Notes under the pieces: model-generated
Seen by the model: the letters and a program-made list of their open reading frames with translations, nothing else
Database searches by the model: none
What the model was told of the DNA's origin: nothing
Assembly: GCA_024742665.1 (NCBI GenBank)
Contig: JANSYA010000006.1
Location: 62,001-126,000 of the forward strand
Origin: a bacterium
GTDB taxonomy: Bacteria; Spirochaetota; Leptospiria; Leptospirales; Leptonemataceae
Length of the DNA: 64,000 nt
Direction of reading: 5' to 3'
Position numbers and translations under genes: made by a program
Shown here: in pieces, positions 57,782 to 64,000 of the stretch
Layout: every line of letters starts with the position of its first letter
Numbering within the stretch: the stretch's first letter is position 1

Positions 57782-58873
57782 ATGAACGAACGCAAATACT
57801 ATCTGGACTGGATCAAATCCCTGGCGATTCTCTTGCTGGTGCTCGCGCACGCCGCACGCGTTTTCGACTATCTGCCCTTCTACGTAAAATCCGGCAATCA
57901 TCTGTGGGCGGAGATTCTGATTCGCTTCCTCGACTCCTGGTTCATGCCGCTCTTCTTCGTGATCGGTGGCATGGCCGCCTGCTATTCGATCGAAAAACGC
58001 GGCGCGGCGAAGTTCCGATCGGAACGCGCGAAACGTTTATTGGTTCCGCTGGGATTCGCTCTAATTTCGACTCTTCCAATATTAGGATACATCGCCTATC
58101 GCTTCAGCAATCCCGAAAGCAGCGACGGTTTCTGGACCTATCTGCCGCGCTTTTATACATTCGACGCGAGCCAGCTGCAGGGATATACCGGCACCTTCTC
58201 TGTCGCGCATTTATGGTATTTACTGTACCTGTATATTTTTTCCATGCTGAGCGGGCCGATCTTCCGGCGTCTGAACGAAGGCCGCATCCCGGCGTGGGCG
58301 AAACGCATGCCCCTGTTCTTCGCCGCGATCTGCGTCACCCTGGGCAAGCTGACGCTTTTACCGTATCCGAATCCGATCTATTTTCTGGCTTTCTTCTGGC
58401 TGGGCTACGCCATCGCGGCCGAGCGCAACGACTTCGATGTCTTTCGCCAGCTGCGCGATCGCCCGGCTCTGGTCTGGACGGCGGCCATCGTACTCATGAG
58501 CGTGCTCTGGGCCGCTCGCATATATTATCTGCCGGGCTTCGGTCCTTTCGCGGTGTATCTCGCCTTGCAACCGGTCTATACCGTGAACGCGCTGCTGTGG
58601 GTGCTGCTCGTTTTGTTTTATGGCGCGAAATATTTTACGCGTCCGCATCCGGTTCTAAATTATCTGAGCGAAGCTTCGCTGTACGTGTATATCGTTCACA
58701 TGAGCATCGCGATGTTCGTCGCCTGGCTGCTCTCGGATCGATTTTCGAGCGGCATCAGCTTCGCGATCATCACCGTCGCGACCTACGCCGCCACATTTTT
58801 ATTCTACGAAGCGCTGGTGCGGCGATGGAATCCGCTGCGTTTCGTATTCGGACTGGGGCCGAAGAAGAGCTGA
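57782..58873 (+). CDS. acyltransferase 3 family membrane protein
   Basis: A 363-residue protein with ten or so membrane helices. RKYYLDWIKSLAILLLVLAHAARVFDYLP carries the conserved Asp and the H at the family active site, and DSWFMPLFFVIGGMAACYSIEKRGAAKFRSERAKRLLVPLGF follows. It resembles OpgC/OafA-type enzymes that acylate surface glycans or lipids. It lies 49 nt after the hydroxylase gene, with AGGCGAAAG before the ATG. The acceptor is unknown. Confidence 0.9.
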   Translation: MNERKYYLDWIKSLAILLLVLAHAARVFDYLPFYVKSGNHLWAEILIRFLDSWFMPLFFVIGGMAACYSIEKRGAAKFRSERAKRLLVPLGFALISTLPILGYIAYRFSNPESSDGFWTYLPRFYTFDASQLQGYTGTFSVAHLWYLLYLYIFSMLSGPIFRRLNEGRIPAWAKRMPLFFAAICVTLGKLTLLPYPNPIYFLAFFWLGYAIAAERNDFDVFRQLRDRPALVWTAAIVLMSVLWAARIYYLPGFGPFAVYLALQPVYTVNALLWVLLVLFYGAKYFTRPHPVLNYLSEASLYVYIVHMSIAMFVAWLLSDRFSSGISFAIITVATYAATFLFYEALVRRWNPLRFVFGLGPKKS

Positions 58874-58911
58874 AGACCGAAGAAGAAAGAGTATGTGCGG
58901 ATCAAGCGGTT

Positions 58912-59661
58912 TCAGTCGCGGGGTCGCAATCGACAGTAGACCAAACCCGCCGCGGCGCCCAGTAGATGGCCGATATGATCGATTTGATAAGACAGCGGAC
59001 CGGCGGCCCCGCCCGGCCCGCCTGTGCGGATTTCATCGATCAACGACAGAATCAAAAACAGCGCCAGAAATACGACGACCGCCACCGCCCACTCACGCCG
59101 GCTGAGCTCTTTGTGGTCCGTGAAATATGCCGCAGCCAGGCCGAGTAGACCGCCGGAGATTCCGCAAACCAGGACCGGTTCCGAATACATCCAGACGGAC
59201 GGGATCGAAGCCAGCCCGGCCACTGCCAGCACCGCAAGATAGCGCGCGTGTCCGACTCGCCGTTCATATACTGTGAGCAGGCCCAGCAGACCAAGATTCG
59301 AGAGTAGATGCAGTAGATCGAAATGCAGCAGCAGGTGCGTCAAGGGCTGCCAGACTTTCGCCGAATCAAAACGACCGGTGAATGCGAAGAGATCCAGCAT
59401 GACGACATCAGTCTGGAAAAAAGACAGGTGACTGCTGAATAGAAATATCAGCGCGATGGCAAACCCGCAACCCAGACTCGCCCGAATGCTTCTGAAATTT
59501 TCCGCATAAGAAATCGGAGGGGCCTTCAGACTCGCAGATGCCGGTCGGATCGCGACCAGCAATCCGGTGTAGATCGCTGTAACGACTAGAAATAAGATCA
59601 CGACCGAATCACTTATGAGCGGGGATGCGGCTTTCCAGCTGTCGCTGAGTCGCTTCGTCAA
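58912..59661 (-). CDS. rhomboid-family intramembrane serine protease
   Basis: A 249-residue protein with about seven membrane segments. The Ser-His dyad is Ser169 in GISGGLLGL and His232 in DHIGHLLGAAAG. The HxxHxxHLLSNL-like motif with Asn122 (THLLLHFDLLHLLSNL) completes the site. Rhomboids cleave membrane proteins within the bilayer. The start is uncertain: TTG 59661 overlaps the previous gene by 53 nt and has no ribosome site, and GTG 59601 is an alternative. The substrate is unknown. Confidence 0.85.
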   Translation of the reverse strand: MTKRLSDSWKAASPLISDSVVILFLVVTAIYTGLLVAIRPASASLKAPPISYAENFRSIRASLGCGFAIALIFLFSSHLSFFQTDVVMLDLFAFTGRFDSAKVWQPLTHLLLHFDLLHLLSNLGLLGLLTVYERRVGHARYLAVLAVAGLASIPSVWMYSEPVLVCGISGGLLGLAAAYFTDHKELSRREWAVAVVVFLALFLILSLIDEIRTGGPGGAAGPLSYQIDHIGHLLGAAAGLVYCRLRPRD

Positions 59662-60016
59662 GTTTTGCGACGCGTTCGACGCCCTTCAACTGAGCCTTGA
59701 GCAGCAGAGTGCGGTCTGAGGAAAAAAAGAATTTCATCGGTCGCTGCAGCATGCCCTTTCCGACCGTGAGCCCGGCGATTTCACCGTACTCGAAAAAGTC
59801 CAGGTGCGCGAATTTGCCCGTCATACTCAGGCGATGAAAATAGACGCCTCGCTCGGACACCCCTACGAAATAGGTTTTCAGACTCAGAGCCGCGAATGGG
59901 CCGATCAGGAAAAACAACCAGATCGGCGGCGACTGCTGGGCCATAAAAAAACCAATCAGCGTGTCATCGCTCTGCAGTTGTTCTTCGATAATTTTGCGGG
60001 CGGCGTCCTTATGCAT
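59609..60016 (-). CDS. small PH-like membrane-associated protein
   Basis: A 135-residue protein. IWLFFLIGPFAALSLKTYFVGVSERGVYFHRL gives one hydrophobic hairpin, and the following strands (GKFAHLDFFEYGEIAGLTVGKGMLQRPMKFFFSSDRTLLLKAQ) look like a bacterial PH domain. The tail is charged. Its 3' end overlaps the rhomboid start. It lies 72 nt after the EcoRII-type gene. Function unknown. Confidence 0.7.
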   Translation of the reverse strand: MHKDAARKIIEEQLQSDDTLIGFFMAQQSPPIWLFFLIGPFAALSLKTYFVGVSERGVYFHRLSMTGKFAHLDFFEYGEIAGLTVGKGMLQRPMKFFFSSDRTLLLKAQLKGVERVAKLDEATQRQLESRIPAHK

Positions 60017-60088
60017 GGCCGACAGTCCAACAGGGACGGACCAGTTCGTAAAACAAAAAAACTGTATCGTTTGCGGTCAGAGATGGTC

Positions 60089-61288
60089 TTAAGGCGCAAA
60101 TAGATCCGGAGTCGTCCCGTTCTTTTCGAGCACGCGATCGATGAACTGGCTCACGGTCATCAGCTGTGCGCGATCGGCTTCTTTGCAGTGGCTGTGGTAG
60201 GCCGCGGGGATGACCGGAATCACGCCGGCCGCGTGCATTTCGCCGAGCTGCGCGGTCGAGAAGCCCTGCTGGAGAGTGCATAGATATTTCACGGGAATGC
60301 GGTCGGCCTCGTTTAAGACCTGGCGCCAGCGATCTTTGCACGTCGTCTTCGCGCCCAGAAAAAACAACCGCTCGGAAGGAAACTGCGGATCGTCGTAGGC
60401 TTCCTGGCCGGGGAAAATAAAATCCGGCCGACGCTGGTCTTCGGTCTTGCCCTGAGCAATATGCGGAACTCGCAGGCGTTCGAATAAATACTTCAGATGA
60501 TTTTCTAAAGCGAGTCCCGCCCGGGACTTGCGGCGATTGTTAATTTCCAGCGAAACGACAAGCAGATCTTCGATGCGACCAAAGGCTTTGTTTAGCAGCG
60601 GCTCGTACACCTGCCGTTCGATCGAACGAAAGAGCGTATATTCGATTTCGATCAATGACAGCAGCGCCCGATCCGGATTCTCGAAACCGCTATCGCCGTA
60701 CAGCTCCTCGAAAACGCGCTGCGAGCGACGCGAAATATCGGCCGTATCCGGGAAGCTGCCGCCGGTTTCGAGCAGATATTTTTCGCACTCCGGCAAGAGC
60801 CTTTCGTTTAAGTCGAAGTTCAGAGTCTGCGCGGTTTCCGCCGGCGTAATGCCCAGGAAATTCAAAACCTGTTCGATGTCGTCGTCGCTTTCCAGAATCC
60901 GGCCGAGCAATTCGCCGTGAGTATCCGAAGCGTCGAGCAATAAGAACAGAGCTCCCAGACTGCGTTCTTCGCGGTGGCGAAAGAGCGCGGTCGTCTGCGT
61001 GATGCGATATTCTTTTTTGCTGGCGCCGTACCACTTAAACATCGCCGGAGTGCGCCGGCCGTCGCCCCAGTCGATATTCATCAGGCGTTCCAGATTTTCG
61101 CCGGCCGGTCCCGGTGCGTCCAGAAAGAAGGGCCAGCAGTCCCGGGACAGATAGATGCCCCGCTGGTGCGAACCGGTCAGACCGAGATCGTTCGCGGATA
61201 AAAATTTCACATAGGTATGCTTCGCGCGCGAGATCAGGTTCAGCGTTTCGGAAACGTCGACCGGAGTTTCAAGCAGGAAGTGTTGCAT
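60089..61288 (-). CDS. EcoRII-type (type IIE/IIP-like) restriction endonuclease
   Basis: A 399-residue enzyme. The N-terminal effector/DNA-binding region (1-170) includes KFLSANDLGLTGSHQRGIYL. The catalytic C-terminal part matches EcoRII: NNRRKSRAGLALENHLKYLFERL (Glu262), RRPDFIFPG (Pro-Asp 288-289), LFFLGAKTTCKDRWRQVLNEADRI (Lys314, Lys318, Arg320) and KYLCTLQQGFSTAQLGEMHAAGVIPVIP. EcoRII cuts at CCWGG. The specificity here is not proven. No methyltransferase gene is nearby, so it is either solitary or protected by an enzyme encoded elsewhere. It follows the TonB-like gene by 53 nt. Confidence 0.92.
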   Translation of the reverse strand: MQHFLLETPVDVSETLNLISRAKHTYVKFLSANDLGLTGSHQRGIYLSRDCWPFFLDAPGPAGENLERLMNIDWGDGRRTPAMFKWYGASKKEYRITQTTALFRHREERSLGALFLLLDASDTHGELLGRILESDDDIEQVLNFLGITPAETAQTLNFDLNERLLPECEKYLLETGGSFPDTADISRRSQRVFEELYGDSGFENPDRALLSLIEIEYTLFRSIERQVYEPLLNKAFGRIEDLLVVSLEINNRRKSRAGLALENHLKYLFERLRVPHIAQGKTEDQRRPDFIFPGQEAYDDPQFPSERLFFLGAKTTCKDRWRQVLNEADRIPVKYLCTLQQGFSTAQLGEMHAAGVIPVIPAAYHSHCKEADRAQLMTVSQFIDRVLEKNGTTPDLFAP

Positions 61289-61341
61289 CGGCTTTAAGTC
61301 AGGCGCGGTATTCGATTTGTTTCAGATTGTTTCGGGTCGCT

Positions 61342-62334
61342 TTAATAGCGCGGCGGCGGAAACAAAAAGCGAATGCCGAAGATATTGCCGTAGGTATTTA
61401 AAACTTCCGGCGGCGGCGGACCGAAGTTCTGGTGCTGGAGCGCGTTCACGCAGGCCTCGTCTACGACGCGCTGCCCGATCGACGAAACTACTTTTACGTC
61501 CATGACGCGTCCCGTATCGTCGACCAGGAACTGCACGGAGACGACCTGCGGCTTCACCTGTTCGTTCACAACGACGCCGTAGGGATCGCGGTAGGACCAG
61601 TTGCCGAGCAGCGGGAAGCCGTCCCGAATCTGGCGCATCATGCGGCGAAAGTACTGATAGCCGACCAGCTCCTGGCGCGCGATCGAAAACAAATCCTGGC
61701 CGTCGTAGCGCAGAGCGAAGTCTTCGCGAAATCGATAGTTCGCGGGAATGCGCGTTAGTCGCCCGGGATTCGGCCGGGCGGTTTGCGCTTCGGCCTGGGG
61801 CGCATTGGGCTGCGGCCGGCGCGAATCGTCCGGCAAACTTTCGCCTGGGCCTTCGGGCGTGCGCTCCGCATCGTTCGACTGCTGCGCCGGAGTCCGCGCG
61901 GCGGGAGTGGCCGGAGCCCCGCCCTGTTCAAAGGTATCGTCGTTGGCCAGAGTATGAAAGCCTTTCGCCAGGGTGATCGCGCCGGTGCCTTCGGCCGTTA
62001 CGTCGGAAAGCGCGCGCTCTTGTAAGGTCTTCGCTTCCGGCTTGTATTCCTGTTCGACCAGCACTCGATACACTTTCTGGCGTTGCTCCTGCAGAGCCTG
62101 GACTTCCAGCGGCTGGTTGATCCGCGAAAGAATCGGGGCGATTCGTTCCGAATAGATCGCCGCGAAAACGAAAGCGCATACGAAGAGCACCGGCACCGCC
62201 GAGACAATCAGCCGGCGATCGTCTTCGGCGACAAGCGCGGGAGGCGTAAGCACTCGCATCAGCGGCGAGACAAATGGAATGCTGCGAGCGAAGGCGCGGA
62301 TCAATTCGGCGAATTTATTCAGGAATGATTTCAT
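61342..62334 (-). CDS. TonB-like energy transducer or TonB C-terminal domain protein
   Basis: A 330-residue protein. One membrane segment (about 43-62: LIVSAVPVLFVCAFVFAAIYS) follows a basic cytoplasmic N-terminus. A Pro/Ala/Gln-rich periplasmic linker (140-195) leads to a TonB C-terminal domain (about 235-330: VVSVQFLVDDTGRVMDVKVVSSIGQRVVDEACVNALQHQNFGPPPPEV). Unlike E. coli TonB there is a long N-terminal part. No exbB/exbD is nearby. It lies 24 nt after ruvB. Confidence 0.87.
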   Translation of the reverse strand: MKSFLNKFAELIRAFARSIPFVSPLMRVLTPPALVAEDDRRLIVSAVPVLFVCAFVFAAIYSERIAPILSRINQPLEVQALQEQRQKVYRVLVEQEYKPEAKTLQERALSDVTAEGTGAITLAKGFHTLANDDTFEQGGAPATPAARTPAQQSNDAERTPEGPGESLPDDSRRPQPNAPQAEAQTARPNPGRLTRIPANYRFREDFALRYDGQDLFSIARQELVGYQYFRRMMRQIRDGFPLLGNWSYRDPYGVVVNEQVKPQVVSVQFLVDDTGRVMDVKVVSSIGQRVVDEACVNALQHQNFGPPPPEVLNTYGNIFGIRFLFPPPRY

Positions 62335-62358
62335 GATGGATCGCGAAGCTTTCTGGCT

Positions 62359-63483
62359 TCAGAATGGCAGATCTTCCTCTCCCTTCGGACCCTTTTTCGG
62401 CGCGTCGGTCACGGAGTTTTTTTCGTTTCGCTTCGCAGCGGAATTTCCGGACCGCTCGCTCATCTCGTAGCCGAGATGCTGATAGGCCAGCTCCGTTACC
62501 ATCCGCCCCTGGGAAGTCTTTTCCATCAGTGCGCTGCGCAGCATAAATGGTTCGTGATCTTCTTCGATCGTGCGCTCTTCTTCGTCGACCAGGGCCGCCA
62601 GAGTTTTGATTCCAACCGGCCCGCCGTTATAGCGTTCGATCATCAGACGCAAAATCTTACGATCGAGTTCGATCAAACCCATCGCGTCGACGCCCAGACG
62701 GTCCAGACAATTCCGGGCGAAGGCTTGATCGACGGTCGCGATATTTTCCACGGTTACGTAGTCGCGAATGCGACGGACCAGGCGATTGGCGACCCGCGGA
62801 GTCATGCGCGCGCGCGAAGCCACTTCGAAAGCCGCTTCGTCGTCGAAGTCCAGCTGCAAAAGTCCGGCCGATCGAGCGACAATGCGCGCGAGATCTTCGC
62901 TGCGATAAAACTCCAGCTTGAGGTCGATGCCGAAGCGCGCTTTTAACGGCGACGAAAGCATGCCCGAACGAGTGGTCGCGCCCACGAGCGTAAAGGGTTT
63001 CAGATGCAGCTTGATGCTCTGGGCGGTCACGCCCTCGCCGATAATAAAATCAATGTAACCGTCTTCCATGGCCGGATACAGAATCTCTTCGCAGGCCATG
63101 CTCAGGCGATGGATCTCGTCGACGAAGAGAATGTCGCCGGCTTCGAGAACCGTGAGCAGCTTTGCCAGATCCTTCGGCTTCGACACGGCCGGCGCGCTGG
63201 TCGTATGAAAGCGGCTGCCCAGTTCGCTGGAAACAATCGCCGCCAGAGTCGTCTTACCCAGGCCCGGCGGTCCGGAAAACAAAACGTGATCGAGAGGCTC
63301 CCCGCGGGTTTTCGCGGCCTGCACCGCCACGCCCAGCTTACCGCAAACGTCCGGCTGGCCGACGAAATCCACCAGCCGCAGCGGCCGCAGCGCGCGATCT
63401 TCATCTTGCTGCTGCCGATCGGCACCGGCAGTCGAAACCGGCGCATCGCCGACCGAATCCATTTCGCTCGCTTGTCGTGACAT
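62359..63483 (-). CDS. ruvB: Holliday junction branch migration helicase RuvB
   Basis: A 374-residue AAA+ motor. Walker A GPPGLGKTT (71-79), Walker B ILFVDEIH (118-125), sensor VGATTRSGMLSSPLKARFGI and the winged-helix C-terminus (TELAYQHLGY) are present. The protein is longer than the usual ~340: an N-terminal Asp/Gln tail and a C-terminal extension of about 30 residues, low in complexity and ending GEEDLPF. That end resembles the SSB acidic tip. No ruvA or ruvC is adjacent. Confidence 0.97.
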   Translation of the reverse strand: MSRQASEMDSVGDAPVSTAGADRQQQDEDRALRPLRLVDFVGQPDVCGKLGVAVQAAKTRGEPLDHVLFSGPPGLGKTTLAAIVSSELGSRFHTTSAPAVSKPKDLAKLLTVLEAGDILFVDEIHRLSMACEEILYPAMEDGYIDFIIGEGVTAQSIKLHLKPFTLVGATTRSGMLSSPLKARFGIDLKLEFYRSEDLARIVARSAGLLQLDFDDEAAFEVASRARMTPRVANRLVRRIRDYVTVENIATVDQAFARNCLDRLGVDAMGLIELDRKILRLMIERYNGGPVGIKTLAALVDEEERTIEEDHEPFMLRSALMEKTSQGRMVTELAYQHLGYEMSERSGNSAAKRNEKNSVTDAPKKGPKGEEDLPF

Positions 63484-63630
63484 GAGGACCAGGCAGTCGA
63501 AACCGATTTTCGAACTGCGGCCGGATCAGGCACAACACCGGACCCCGCATTTGTTAAGGTGTGGAAGCGGGGCCCGAATTTCAAGTGTATTATTCGGCAC
63601 CGGCGCGACGGCCACCCTCTCGAAGCACGG

Positions 63631-63999
63631 TCAAAGCAGGGGAATCTGAATTTCGGTCAGATACTTCGCCGGGTTCCCGCGCAGAATCATCCCGGGACCT
63701 TTCAGATAGACTTCCCGCGTGGGCGGTGTGAGTTCGTAGCCGCGTTCGTGCATGTGCGCGAGCAGGACTTCATAGCTCCGGCCCAGCTCGCTGTACGGCC
63801 CGGTATGCACGATCGTCGCCGCCCGCACACCGGGCAGCTCGCGACAGTCCAGGTCGTAGCGCGCCGCGTTCGGCACGATCTTACGCACCGGAAATCCGCC
63901 TTCGTAGTCGGCGCCCTCTTCTTTGTACGCGCCGTCGTAGCAGATCGAAAGAGCCGGGCCGGCAATGTGACGGCCGGCGCGCCGCGCGACTTCGCCGAA
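63631..63999 (-). CDS. GyrI-like effector-binding protein (N-terminus cut by window edge)
   Basis: The visible 122 residues (frame open to the window edge) resemble the AraC/MerR-type effector-binding domain: GPALSICYDGAYKEEGADYEGGFPV, then ELPGVRAATIVHTGPYSELGRSYEVLLAHMHERGYELTPPTREVYLKGPGM and the ending YLTEIQIPLL. An N-terminal DNA-binding helix may lie beyond the window. A start at GTG 63888 would remove part of the fold and is unlikely. Confidence 0.85.
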   Translation of the reverse strand, partial: FGEVARRAGRHIAGPALSICYDGAYKEEGADYEGGFPVRKIVPNAARYDLDCRELPGVRAATIVHTGPYSELGRSYEVLLAHMHERGYELTPPTREVYLKGPGMILRGNPAKYLTEIQIPLL

Positions 64000-64000
64000 G

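Noticed and set aside
57904..58965. 353-codon frame overlapping the acyltransferase
   Set aside because: No hydrophobic pattern or domain; the alternative frame has the acyltransferase 3 signature.

Overview
This window is a contiguous piece of chromosome from a spirochaete, most probably of the order Leptospirales. The evidence is a FlaB periplasmic flagellin, a FlaA-type sheath protein, a FliN with a long Gly-rich N-terminus, an OmpL47-like repeat protein, a complete lipid A/LPS export set (LptD, MsbA, LpxK, BamA), and a DUF1564 protein, a family I know essentially from Leptospira. Copies of a short palindrome (GTAGGAACTCCTAC and variants), which I recall as common in Leptospira genomes, lie near and inside the DUF1564 gene. 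The DNA is moderately GC-rich, richer than pathogenic Leptospira, so a Leptonema/Turneriella-like or uncultured relative fits best. No rRNA, tRNA, CRISPR array or insertion sequence was recognised. The species is not determined.

Layout. 0-7 kb: a polytopic membrane protein, a small Cys-rich EF-hand protein, then lptD with a polyprenyl-phosphate sugar transferase (surface polysaccharide). 7-9.4 kb: a radical SAM enzyme with an unusual cysteine spacing, DUF1564 and the palindromes. 9.4-12.7 kb: an FGGY kinase plus a sphingosine-1-phosphate-lyase-like enzyme. 12.8-16.9 kb: an rRNA methyltransferase, a small secreted protein, a staphylococcal-type nuclease whose gene has no ATG/GTG/TTG start, and ilvB with a terminator and possible leader peptide in its 5' region. 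17-20.3 kb: a glycine betaine operon (two methyltransferases plus a sodium symporter). 20.6-24 kb: flaB, fliN and an unknown protein. 24-28.8 kb: UbiB-like kinase, comF-STAS-rdgB, OmpL47-like protein. 28.8-32.4 kb: a tightly coupled flaA-like, fecR, CHASE hybrid histidine kinase operon. 32.5-41.4 kb: MORN protein, SHOCT lipoprotein, STAS, an IscU-like/pentapeptide fusion, guaB, response regulator, CoA-transferase and an effector-binding protein. 41.4-43.8 kb: a three-gene cassette of a ParA ATPase, an unknown helical protein and a winged-helix protein with a PD-(D/E)XK-type motif. 44-51.7 kb: tpm, a GDSL esterase and the lpxK-msbA-bamA envelope operon. 51.9-58.9 kb: recN, DoxX, STAS, a suppressor-of-fused-like protein and three membrane lipid/acyl enzymes. 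58.9-64 kb: rhomboid protease, PH-like protein, EcoRII-type restriction endonuclease, TonB-like protein, ruvB with an SSB-like C-terminal tip, and a cut-off effector-binding protein.

Functionally the window is dominated by cell-envelope work: LptD, BamA, MsbA and LpxK make and insert LPS and outer-membrane proteins, and the sugar transferase, acyltransferase and fatty-acid hydroxylase would decorate lipids and glycans. The betaine operon points to osmotic stress in the habitat. The main candidates for undescribed biology are the ParA/unknown/nuclease-like cassette, the SSB-like tail on RuvB, the two-cysteine IscU-pentapeptide fusion, the kinase/lyase pair, and the FlaA-like/FecR/CHASE-kinase operon.
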